DNA from: Marsupella aquatica
Taxonomy: Eukaryota; Marchantiophyta
NCBI GenBank assembly: GCA_973895155.1
Contig: OZ316892.1
Coordinates: 12,772,001-12,836,000 of the forward strand
Direction of reading: 5' to 3'
DNA: 64,000 bases
Position 1 is the stretch's first letter, and every line of letters starts with the position of its first letter. A program made the translations under genes and the position numbers. The notes under the pieces were generated by a model. The model did not search any database and had not been told where the DNA came from. It was given only the letters and a program-made list of their open reading frames with translations. Below, piece after piece: positions 48,577-58,789 of this stretch.

Positions 48577-50618
48577 TCAGAAAGAAGAAAGACCCGTGGC
48601 TTTGCGAAGTTGCTCATACGAAACCCAGAACACAAACTGCCATGGACCCAAACGAGCCCAAGTAGGGAGGAATCCTTTCCACAGTGCTGTGATTCCTTCA
48701 GCTTTCACGGTCTTCGCCAAACAATCCAAGGAGTTGCGGTACAATTTTTCACCCGCAGCTTGATTCATCATCCGAGTTTTCACCACGTCCGCTGGGCAGC
48801 TAAGGATGGTAGCCGTAAGGCCTGACATAATGGAAGCTACTGTATGAGAACCAATGTTGTCCCCGAGCATTCCTCGGGAAATGACCCACTGCTTGGCCCC
48901 GTCATAGCATGCAAGCTCACCCATGTTCACCAGAAACGCACGCTGCACATTAGGCCCTACTCCCCTCCACAGACCTGTCACTCCTTCGGTCTTCAAGATT
49001 TTTGTGAATGCATCGACCACACCCGTGTAGCGTGGCGCTTGCCCCAACCTGATCAAACGCCCATCTAATTGCATGCGCACCTTCACTAGGTCTGCTGGGC
49101 TCGCCAGCATCTGCATGGAGAAAATTGAGACACATCATCAATTAAAGAGCGACCTACACGAACATGAATGAATCATTGGATTAAATGATTCTGAAATCCA
49201 CTAATTTCAACGTGAGGAAATAAATTGCACCCAGAACACATGAGAGCCAGACCCTAATGGATGGTCAATTTAGCTGCCAAACTTAAGATATCTGAAAAAT
49301 TGGGAGCTCAATATGATTTGCTAAGAGTAAGTAAATCCTTCGTCTGAAAAGAAATGGGACAGAATCGGCAGACAGAACGGAAGGGACTCTTTCAGAAAAG
49401 TTGTCTGGAACAGGTGATGAAGTAGACGATGTCCCATAACTTATCATAAGCTAGGCAACAGCTGTGAGAAAAAGAACATCTGACGAACGGTCTGGTGGAT
49501 ATCGCAAGATAATCTTTATTGACCGTCTCACGTCACGAGCACCGTTGAAAAGAGTTTTTTACGGATTTTTTATGGAAATCCGGTCTCAGCTTCGATTACT
49601 AAATTGGAGTCTACTTGAAAAGCAGTACTCCTCACTGAGCCTTTGCCATGGCCTTACTTTCTTGATAGATTTGGAACGAAATGAAACTACATATTGTGAA
49701 GAGTCTAACTCACCGACAAGACCGTGGGAATGGAGTCCTATTATGGATCAGAAGCAGCGAGAAATTTTAAACAGATCTGCACCTGAAGAAGCACAAAATT
49801 AAGGACACTGTATAGACAAGGCTTAATTGCTATCCCACGACTTCATGCCAGTCGCAAACAAATTTGTCCATCGTTATTTTTCTCACTCGAACCCTACATC
49901 AGTTTGTTAGTTCAGAATAAACCCACCTGTTGTGATTCAAAACCCGTCTCATCCCTCTAGTTGGTCTACTCTACTTTCCACCTATAACCCGGATCTGCCT
50001 ACCTCGCAGTACACCAACACCACCGAGGAGGATAACACTTTCCTGCCTCACAGTCGATCAAATTGTCCAATTAACTCATCTCGAACTTTCTGTATTCAAA
50101 CTCGTGAAATGATCCATGGTCTTCGGATCAGTGAAACAGAGTCATGTCGCACCTACCCCTAAAAAGTGGAATGCAAACATTGCTCCGTGCTGCTAGAGTA
50201 TAGGTGTGGAGGGATGAATGGATCATCTTCTTCAACTGACCTGTCCAAACATTCCGGACACGCCGCCGATGACAGCTTTTCGAGCTGCAGAGATGTCATG
50301 TTGGTCGTCTCCTTTGTGCAGTCCATCACGCAGCTGCTCGTATGTCACAATCCGAATGCTGGTGTAGAAGGTGTGGCGCAGCACTGCCGGTGAGAGGCCC
50401 CTGTACAACCCTACAAATCCCTCCTCTTTAACGATATTCATCGCCATACCAAAGGCTCCTCTCTTCACTCCTCCTTGTCCGCCTTCTCCTTGCAACTGCA
50501 GCCGAGTCTTTGTCATGTCAATCGGAAATGTCGCCGCCTCCGAGACCACCGCTGCAGCCGACGTAAGGACCAGTCTCAGCCCCACACTCTGCTCCATCGC
50601 TGGTGATGACGGAGCCAT
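48577..50618 (-). CDS. UCP3: Mitochondrial uncoupling protein 3-like carrier (SLC25 family), two exons
   Basis: This is a mitochondrial inner-membrane carrier of the plant UCP group, which exchanges small anions and may allow proton leak. Exon 1 is 50618-50241 and exon 2 is 49110-48577, joined in phase 0 across a 1.13-kb GT-AG intron. The product is 303 aa, the normal size for three carrier repeats. Each repeat keeps its signature: FPIDMTK (31-37), SPADLVK (130-136) and CPADVVK (231-237). Exon 2 carries NMGELACYD, MMNQ and the C-terminal RLGPWQFVFWVSYEQLR typical of this subgroup. By memory it aligns end to end with Arabidopsis UCP3. The start chosen is the MAPSS methionine. An in-frame ATG at 50663 would add 15 residues; a later one is at 50597. 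The stop is TGA. No breaks are seen. Confidence 0.95.
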
Positions 50619-51000
50619 CGCTCTCTCTCCCTCAATTATCAGCACAAATGTCTCCGCATGCATTCAAGAGAAGAGACAGACCAGTCGATCAACAGGGATT
50701 AGTATTCGGACTATCACCAAGCTTCTCATCCTTCCTGAATTCAGACTATACATCCAAAGCTTTCACTGCCGCACTGCATTGTCATGTCCCTCTCATTCCA
50801 TCCAAGCTCAGCTCAGCTCAGCTCAGCTCAAGCGACAGCTGCTACTAGCTCGGAGCGGTTGCTACATTTCTATGACCGGGCTTCTGGCGTTCCTACCAAT
50901 TAACCCACCAGCTTCCTGTACAACAACAGTAGGTGCTCTGCCCTAAACGAAACTCCACTTCGTTTGCACATTTCAGACCTCAGCTATGCGAAACAGCGAA
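50619..51000 (-). promoter_or_regulatory. Leader and promoter region of the UCP-like gene
   Basis: The region upstream of the start codon is GC-richer than the surroundings and contains five AGCTC units at 50805-50830. No TATA box is obvious. The true transcription start cannot be placed from sequence alone. Confidence 0.4.
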
Positions 51001-51489
51001 TCGTTCCACTGACATCTAAAAGCCGCGACCGCAGAGAACCTCAACTCCAGCACAAATGCTACGCATCGCATTCTCTGCCTCCAAGGTCTGTCTGTCTGAC
51101 TGACTGACTAATCGTTGTGACAGATTTAAAAGCCGGAGAGCTTCAAGCAATTCTTCAAACCAGCAGTAGTGTACAACAGCAGCACAGCTTCGAGTTCCTC
51201 GACACTACACAATTCACCGACAGAAGACTGCAATTGGACTCTACCTCTGCCAGGATTCCGAGCTGAACACCATTTCCTTCACCTTGTTGCCTCCAATTCA
51301 GGCCCCAACTGGCAATTCCACTCGAGATTTCGACATGTCTGGCCGATTTCACCTTAGTCGAGCACCCAGAGGGACATCTTACGAATTTGACGGAGCTCGC
51401 CCTCCAACAATTTAATTATAAATCCACCTTTATGCAAAACGCCTACCGCATCTTGGTTGGACCCTTTTTCGAGGAAAGAAGTGGAGATA

Positions 51490-52330
51490 GTGTACAGAGG
51501 TACTCTCTAAGTGCACACTCTGAGGAAGAATCATGCGTGTGCACTAATCGGGGGTTGCACTAAACTATAAGTGCAAACACACACAATCGTGCACACAATG
51601 GTTCTCTCTAAGTGCACACTCAGAGGAAGAAGCATGTGTGCACAAAAAGAGGCTTTTGCACTAAATGATAAGTGCAAACCCCATGGAAATTTGCACACCT
51701 TGGCTGTCTCTAAGTGCACACTTCAAGGAAGAAGCATAGGTGTGCAGGAAATGGGGGTTTGCACCACATGATAAGTGCAAACACACTGAAGTGTGCACTT
51801 ATCAATAAGAGCATGATAAGAGTAGAGCATGATAAGAGTGTATGATATACAGGTTTCGCTAGGTCCACACTATGAGGAATAAGTATACGTGTCCACTAAA
51901 TGGGGGTACGCACTACATGATAAGTGCAAACCCACAGAATTGTGCACTTATGCATAAGAGTATGAATAGAGTGTACGATTTACACCTCTTTGTCACCTGT
52001 ACCATTGTCCTCATCACTCTTGTCAGTCCCACCCTAAATTGTACATCCTTGCCCTAAATTTGGTCCCCTATCTCATAAGCGCAATTTGTACTCTATGAAA
52101 ACAGGTGGTTTCACTTATGAGTAAGTGAAATCAGTGCACTTACTGATAAGTGTATATGTACACTTGTCAAGGTTTTGCACTTATAAGTTATTGTTTAGCA
52201 AAAAAATGGACCTGTCTGCACTTACCAAAGGTGTCAAAAAGGTGCAAACTCAGTGAGAAAGGGAAGAATGGGATATCTTGCTGTCACCAGGTTTTCCACT
52301 TATGGGGTGCACACCCGGGTGCGCACTTAG
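51490..52330. repeat. TAAGTGCA/TGCACTTA tandem array
   Basis: Three regular units start at CTCTAAGTGCACAC, at 51505, 51606 and 51708 (period 101-102 bp). A fourth, diverged unit lies near 51859. Each has AGGAAGAAxCATxxGTGTGCA, a GGGGGTTTGCACTAxATGATAAGTGCAAAC-like segment split by substitutions, and an inverted TGCACTTA/TAAGTGCA pair. From 52070 to 52330 the same motifs continue irregularly (CACTTATGAGTAAGTG, GATAAGTGTATATGTACAC). It is noncoding. Related copies lie at 5500-6010 and 25130-25400. Confidence 0.8.
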
Positions 52331-52812
52331 ACTGAGATGATTGTAACTATATAATCAAAGCTACTCGTCATTCAAGGTCTAGGTGTAGAGTGGGAGACTC
52401 TAGAGCAGGACTCTGGGAGCATACAAGTTGGAGGTGCAAGTGGAAAACAACCACTGGGCCCAAAGGTGGGTCTCTGAAAATTGCATACGGGTTTGAATGT
52501 ACTCATCTCTATCCATGTTCAAAGAATTGGCATTTGAATGTACTTGTTGCTATTCATCTCCAAAGAACGGCACTCGGGATAATGCCTCCTAATCTAACAT
52601 CAATCACAATCAAGAATTGTGCCTATGGTCTAGTGTGAAACCCTAGACCGTGTCTCTCAAGTGGGGTTGGACCAAGTGCTAGTGCTAGTGCTATGCAACA
52701 GGTGAGGAAGGGAACCATGGGCCTGAGCAAAGCTTGGGCAGTCAGGCTTGTAAGGACTAAAGTTGATGCCCCTAAGTATGTCTCTTATCATCTCTCTTTC
52801 TTATTGCCCTTA

Positions 52813-53015
52813 GTGATTTTTCTCTTTGTAATTTTCAATGCATTTATGGAGAAGAATGCACAATCAAGATTTTGATGAGCTCTTTATGAAAATTCTCCTC
52901 TACTTCTACTAGTATTAGTAAAAAATAAATCTCTTAGGCCTTTAATTGTTTAGGTCGTTTTATTGGATCATTATGTACAATAATAGGCCCTCAAAACTCA
53001 AGCTGAAGCCCTTTG
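52813..53015. repeat. Dispersed repeat family B, copy 3
   Basis: TTTTTCTCTTTGTAATTTTC, GGAGAAGAATGCACAATC, CTCCTCTACTTCTACTAGTA, ACAATAATAGGCCCTCAAAA and ACTCAAGCTGAAGCCCT follow the order seen at 16560 and 22330. It abuts the Ty3 remnant, so the retroelement may have inserted at its edge. Confidence 0.7.
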
Positions 53016-53328
53016 TCGTGCGCATACACATCGTTACACAACATACATCGCTTGTCACATACATCCAGACATAGTCACACTGCCACATCACAAACACAAG
53101 AGAATGGAATACAAGTGGAACTCATGTCCACACATGTCCAAAACCCACAATCGTCCCCCTAGCTACGAGTAAGGTCCCCTAACTCTAGCTAGCCATGAGT
53201 TCTACAAGATTGATATACACATTTTTAAGTGTGAAGATCAGGAGGTCGGGTGCAAGTGAGCCCCATCGATCACCTTCCTACAATCCATATCTGCCAAGAG
53301 AACACAAATGATAACTAGCTAGTCAGCT

Positions 53329-54860
53329 TCACCAACATTGAGGACACAACCATGATCCACTAGGAATCACCTGCAATGGTGGTGTCAAACATAACATATG
53401 CCATCCTCTAGAACACTTATCACAAATCAACATAGTAGTTGCTCCCTGAGCAGATCCACACAACATACATTTCAAGCCAGCACAAACATGTGCCAAGCTT
53501 GGATCTACTGTACCATCAATGTTGGGAAGGTGACATGGTGCGCAGTTGTGCACATGATCCTTCCAAACCATACCATCGCGTCCCTCCAACATCAGGACAC
53601 CAGAAGGCAACACTTCACGCACACGTAAGATTGTCCAATCTGCGGTTACATCAAGTATCGTGGGTGCTGTCTGCTGTAAATAAACATAATCACCAAGATG
53701 AAATCGTCGAATGCTTGCACGGTAACCTCCTCCACGAATAGTAGCATACCTCAAAGTATCACGATGTTGGGCAATGGCAAGGTTGTCAAAAGCCATGGGC
53801 ATCACTCTCTAAAATACTCGTGCTCTCTCTAAACACACCTTGACCCAAACATCAGGATCATCCAAGGTCACAACTGATGCAACATCACGACGAATAGCCG
53901 TTGGCAAATCTGGCTCTCTACCATAGAGCAAAAAGTAAGGTGAAAAGGATGCAAGTGATGCTTGCCGACTAAAATGGTAGCCCATAGCTAACCAATGTAG
54001 CTGGAGATCCCAATCTCCCAGATGACTAACCTGCAAGCCATACTTACGCAATCCTCTCTTCACAGTTTGCACAACTCTCTCAACTAATCCATCTGCCTCA
54101 GGATGATCACGAGAGGTAGTACAATGATCAATCAGAGCTTGCTCACACAAATTCTCAAACTCTCCACGAAACTCAGTTCCCTGATCAGTCAACACCTCAG
54201 CTGGTGCTCCAAAATGACTGAGTACAAAATCCAAAAATGTAGCAGCAACTTCTCCACTGGCTTTATATGGCAACGCCACTAGCTCAATCCACTTGGAGAA
54301 GTGCTACACCATGACCAAAACATACCGATTATGGCGTTGGGTAAGAGGTAATGGACCAGCAAAATCCAAACTCCAACGATATCCCAAACCCATGATCGAC
54401 AACGGATGCAACTAGGGAGTGGAAGCATTAAATGATGCTCTCACTCTATCACATACCACACACTTAGCTATCAACTACTGGACATGAGTGTGCATACCAC
54501 GCCACCAATACTGTGTCTACAGCAAGCTGTAAATGCGCTTCACACCAAAGTGACCCAACTCCTCGTGCGCATGTCGCACCAAATGTACTCGTTGTGATAG
54601 TTTTGGTACCACCAACACCCTACCATCATGCAGTACTCTCAGAAGATGGTTTCCCTCCCATCGAAACCTCTTGGCTCTCTGTAGAACCCTGTCACGTTCC
54701 TTGGCATCAACACTACCAACAATAGAACCACTACGCAGATATTCCAACACTCTCACATCATTGTGAATATCTTGCTGTCCAAAAGTTACCTCACCAACAG
54801 TGGTGGCCCTCCCACCACGTGCCCGTCCAAACTCGTTTCTCAGCCTTGAAACAAGTCGAA
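53329..54860 (-). pseudogene. Ty3/gypsy integrase with C-terminal PHD finger
   Basis: A single frame, with no frameshift, runs from about 54860 to a TGA at 53331-53329. Order: zinc-binding HHCC domain (HAHEELGHFG, then CVVC), catalytic core with SLDFAGP, LTDQGTEF and the Glu in DGLVERVV, a C-terminal SH3-like part (FHLGDYVYL, WTILRVREVLPSGVLML), and a PHD finger at the very end. Five in-frame TAG codons interrupt it (54519-54517, 54477-54475, 54414-54412, 54306-54304, 53811-53809). Each sits where Gln would fit. The D,D,E triad itself is intact. Apart from the TAGs the domain looks well preserved. Confidence 0.9.
53335..53469 (-). other. PHD-type zinc finger coding segment of the integrase
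   Basis: The last 46 codons encode an intact C4HC3 pattern: CMLC, ICDKC, GWHMLC, WLCPQC, with the conserved Trp before the last Cys pair. The tail ends one residue after the last Cys. PHD fingers bind histone H3 tails in chromatin proteins, so here it may take the targeting role that a chromodomain has in chromoviruses. The fold assignment is from the cysteine/histidine spacing. Confidence 0.88.
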
Positions 54861-56590
54861 CCTTGCACTAACACGGAACATTGGGGCAAGTTCTCCCCGA
54901 CTATACTCCTTGTCGTTAGCGACCCCTCCCATACAAAGCCGCACTTGCCCTCGTCAGCACAACCGTCGCTCAACGGTCTTTGCTATCTGCACAAGCAACC
55001 AACCAACCGGTAAGGACTTGTCTTGATCTCGGAACTCCCAAGACCATTGTCTTGCCTCAAGCTCAACAGTCGTTAGTAAGTAGGTCAGCGGATAGAGCCT
55101 CCCAGGCCCGCATGGCCTTGCCATAAGCTGAAACTAAGGTCGACATCACTGTTCGTCCAGAACAATCTATCTACCGGATGTCGCCCAAGCTTCCCCACTT
55201 TCTACCCGTCAATGGCTGACCGCCCTGCCTCCAGGACATGCCCATGGCCCAAACTCAGTTTGTCACAAACTAGTAGTAACACGCCGGGACCATTCAGTTT
55301 CTAGATCTTAGCCACCTCTCTGCGAAACCGGGTTCCGCTCAACCTCTCACCATGCATCGGGACCAGATCTCAATGGCAGCCTCCAGAGTCTACTTGGTTC
55401 TACCTCTCCAACATCAGGTCCCCGTGGGAACCAAATGCGGTTTGGTCACTGTTCGACTTCGGATCGGCAAGAGGGACTCCCCCCATTGCAAGCCTCAAAA
55501 CCAAAATCATCCAATGCACAATCAGAGAGCACCATGAGGTAGCTTTCTTCATTAGCTTTCCAACAAGCCCAAGAACTCCTCCAACGGAGATCCGGTCGTC
55601 GAGTTATGTTTGTTTCCGCTTCAAAACTCGAAACGACGTATCTTCGTTGATCGCGATCAGCTCGAGCTCAAACTTGAGAGGACCACTCCCCTCATATATG
55701 CTTCTGGGGACCTGCCACCCCCGGACCAGCTTTGGTCCCCTATCTTTGGCCCCCTACCCGAGGGTCCGTGGGCCCCGCCACTTAGCTCGAAACGAAGATA
55801 ATTGAAAACCTTCTATAACTTGGCCTCGAGCGCAAATTGTGGCATAAGGGGCTAAAAGTTACGGCCCTAACCCCGCTCTGGTCCAGGCAACCCCCCCTGG
55901 TCCAGGCAACCCCCTCTTGGTCCATCGATGCGCGGCGACTCTAATCGAGTCTAAATCGGCCATAACTTTTGGCCCCTAGGTCCGTTGGCCAAAACATATG
56001 CGGCCCCATGATCGGGCTCATGTGGGGCTTCTCAGGCCCCTATGGTGATCCGTTGGAAAAATAGTTCATTTTTCCGTGATCGGCAACGGGCCCAAACTAC
56101 AAGTATGCGGCTTGAGTCGGCCATAACTTTTGGCCCCTGGGTCCGTTGGCCGAGAAATATGCGGCCCCATGATTGGGCTCATGTAGGGCTTCTTGGGCCC
56201 CTATGGTGATCCGTTGGAAAAATAGTTCATTTTTCCATGATCGGCAACGGGCCCAAACTACAAGCATGCGGCTTGAGTCGGCCATAACCTTTGGCCCCTG
56301 GGTCCGTTGGCCGAGAAATATGCGGCTTCATGATTGGCTCATGTGGGGCTTCTCGGGCCCCTATGGTGATCCGTTGGAAAAATAGTTCATTTTTCCATGA
56401 TCGGCAACGGGCCCAAACTACAAGCATGCGGCTTGAGTCGGCCATAACTTTTGGCCCCTGGGTCCGTTGGCCGAGAAATACACGGCCCCATGATCGGGCT
56501 CATGTGGGGCTTCTCGGGCCCCTATGGTGATCCATCAGAAAAATAGTTCATATTTTCGTGATCGGCAATGGGCCCAATAAAGTTAATTGG
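54860..56590. other. Non-pol DNA separating RNase H from integrase
   Basis: About 1.7 kb of GC-richer, noncoding sequence sits where only a short linker is expected. The left part (54860-55870) has phrases such as TTAGCTTTCCAACAAGCCC and GTCGTCGAGTTATG, reminiscent of LTR or untranslated regions of plant retrotransposons. The right part is the 160-bp tandem array. A 20-bp TGGTCCAGGCAACCCCC duplication lies at 55880-55920. I could not define clean ends or a target duplication; a nested insertion is the simplest reading. Confidence 0.5.
55951..56575. repeat. 160-161 bp tandem repeat, about four units, inside the retroelement
   Basis: GGCCATAACTTTTGGCCCC marks unit starts at about 55958, 56119, 56280 and 56440 (one copy has CCTTTGG). 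Each unit contains GGGTCCGTTGGCC, GCGGCCCCATGAT, GGGCCCCTATGGTGATCCGT and AAAATAGTTCATTTTTCC. Units are nearly identical. A reverse-oriented GGGGCTAAAAGTTACGGCC lies just outside at 55848. Confidence 0.92.
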
Positions 56591-56906
56591 AGCGCGCTTT
56601 TCTCAAGTCTTGTCCTTGCTCTTACTAGCCTCCTCTTTGTTAGTCGCATCCCTAATGGCCATGATGGTAGCAAATCTAAGAGGGGCTCAACGCTGGAGTT
56701 AGGCAACGTCGGAGCAATTACAGTAGGTGAAAGTTGTATTCGCGACTTGAACATCCACGTCTGAAGACTCATCATCCACTCCATCCAATGAGGTAGAGTC
56801 CACTGATCCACTGTATGCTGGCACCCAACAAAGAAAAGGCAGATGCATGTCATCCTGGCACCATCTCATTATTTGACTCATTGTGCCATCTGGCTCCAGT
56901 CTCATC

Positions 56907-58468
56907 CTACTGACTGGTACATGGGTTGTGGCTCAACCCATGTGCATCCAAGTTCACCTTTCCAGGTCTATGTACAACCTGGAAATCATACTCCTGCAAC
57001 AACAATGCCCATCTTGCAAGCTTCCCAATAAGCTTGTCAGACTCCATTAACCACTTGAGAGGCTGATGATCAGTGATCAAAGTGAAAGGATTACCAAACA
57101 AGTAACAGCGGAAGTGTGCCACAGCCCACACTGCTGCCAAACACTCTCCCTCATAAGATCTATACTTAGCCTCTACTGAATTGTTTGATCTACTGGCATA
57201 TGCCACAACAAACTCATGCCCTTCATCATCTTTCTGAGTTAACACTGCTTCAAGTCCTACTCCACTCCAATCAGTGTGTAGCTGAAATGGTCTGTCTGAA
57301 ATGGGTCTTCTCAAAATAGGGGATGATGCCAACCTTTGCTTCAACTCCTGAAAGGCATGCTCTTGGTCATCACCCCAAGTCCATTCCTGATCCAACTTAG
57401 TGAGTATGGTTAAAGGTTTAGCAAGCTGGCTAAATCCTTTAACATACCTCCTGTAGTAGCTCGCCAATCCCAAGAATGCACGAACTCTGCTCACATTAGT
57501 AGGACGAGAAATTTGTGTAATGGCCTCCACTTTAGTTTGCTATACACCCAATCCCCCTGGGTATATAGTGTGGCCCAAATACTCAATCTGGTCTTGGAAG
57601 AACTTACACTTGCCAGGATGGAGCTTGAACCCATGTGCTCTCAATCTCTCCAACACAATCTGCAAGTGTTATTGATGTTCTTCCACAATAGAAGAATAGA
57701 CCAAAATATCATAAATATAGCATCTGACAAAATCCAAACCTACAAGGATTCGATCCATGACTCTCTGGAACTCAACTGGTGCATTCTTCAACCCAAATGG
57801 TAAGAATAACCACTGATACAAATGATCTTTGCCATAAGAATCAATCCCCCAGAATGTTATCTTGGACCTGCCAACATGCCTAATTGGAAGCTGATGGTAC
57901 ACTGCCCTCAAATCCAATGAATTGAAAACCTTTGCATGCCCCACAACATCAAAGATCTCCTCAGGTGTGGGCATGGCATATCTATCAGATTTTTCTAGTG
58001 ATTAATGGGTCTGTAATCACCACACATGCGCATATTTGTGTAATTACCATGCACATCCTTCTTGGCTGGCATCATTGTGGCAGATGCATACTCCCCATAT
58101 GAAATCTCCACCAATCTAGCCTCTAACAAATCTTGAGTTCTGCTTTGAATCAAAGCTCTCTCCATGTCACTATAACGGTATGGTCTACGAAAGATTGGCG
58201 CATCACTAGCCAATTCAATCTGAATACCAGGGCCCTTTAATGTCCCCAAATTCTTCATGCTAAATGCAAAACAATTCCAATAACTCTTCAGGAATCAATG
58301 CATGCGACGTTTCTCCTCCCCTGTCAACTTAGGGCCAAGCTGTGGTTCCCAACTCTCCAACAAATTCCTAATATCTCTTTGTAGGGTAGAAGAGATAGCC
58401 AATGATTGCTATTTAGCAGTAGATTGTGCAGTCTCTTCTTGTTCAACAATCTGTCTAGGGGTATAGCG
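56907..58468 (-). pseudogene. Ty3/gypsy reverse transcriptase-RNase H, inactivated
   Basis: The N-terminal RT part (58468-57995) reads into GDYRPINH, then a frameshift moves to the next frame with MPTPEEIF, VFNSLDLRAVYHQ and LPFGLKNAP. The catalytic YxDD reads YIYD (57708-57719), so the first Asp is lost. RNase H follows (FQLHTDWSG, GECLAAVWA, LITDHQPLKW), and its last acidic site reads DAHGLS where Ty3 elements have ADALS or ADGLS. In-frame stops include TAA at 57671-57669, TAG at 57542-57540 and 56909-56907, and TAG and TGA in the first 70 codons. The product cannot be active. Confidence 0.92.
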
Positions 58469-58785
58469 ACGGAGACAGGAAACAGGTAAACAAATATTTT
58501 TTTCTAGTTTTTAATATGCTGTTACCAGTAAAAAAATCACTGTTACCAGCAAAAATGACAATTTAAAAATGTCTCCTAAAACATGTCATTTTCAAAAATA
58601 ATTAACAATGCAACATTTTTGGCTAGCTTTGGGCGCTACTATTAGCAGTGTAGGGCGCTAGCCAAGAAAACCGGTCGACCGAAAAAAAACTTTTTTTTCT
58701 CAAAAAAAATATTCAAAAAAAATTCAAAAAAAAATTCCACCCATTTTCTTGTTACCAGTTTTTGTTATTAACTCCTGTATCATCT
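58469..58785. other. Low-complexity junction with A-runs and an inverted repeat
   Basis: Several TGTTACCAG motifs (58520, 58542, 58751), long A-runs (58680-58740) and an imperfect palindrome, GGCTAGCTTTGGGCGCTAC...GTAGGGCGCTAGCC (58621-58664), lie between the truncated retroelement and the next remnant. It may be a terminal region of the neighbouring element. Confidence 0.4.
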
Positions 58786-58789
58786 TTTG

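Larger units (their letters stand above)
53016..58468 (-). mobile_element. Decayed, truncated Ty3/gypsy retrotransposon (minus strand)
   Basis: The domains run in Ty3 order on the minus strand: reverse transcriptase (58468-57600), RNase H (57540-56907), an interruption (about 56590-54860), then integrase and a PHD finger (54860-53329). Gag and protease are missing; similarity stops abruptly near 58468, so the 5' half is lost. On the 3' side a polypurine AGGGGGAC (complement at 53152-53160) followed by TGTGGG (complement 53144-53149) is a possible polypurine tract and 3' LTR start. No second LTR was found, so this is tentative. All coding parts carry stops, at least one frameshift and altered catalytic residues, so the copy is dead. 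Confidence 0.9.

Noticed and set aside
49464-49802. 112-codon plus-strand frame
   Set aside because: It lies wholly within the intron of the minus-strand UCP-like gene and has no recognisable domain.
51490-52330. CRISPR-like array
   Set aside because: Units are 101 bp with repeats throughout and no unique spacers of regular length, in plant nuclear DNA; a tandem repeat, not CRISPR.
53329-58468. Reassigned TAG codon (TAG read as Gln) as explanation of the intact integrase frame
   Set aside because: The host genes here show ordinary plant codon use, the same element has a frameshift, a TAA and a lost catalytic Asp, and CAG-to-TAG decay explains the pattern more simply.
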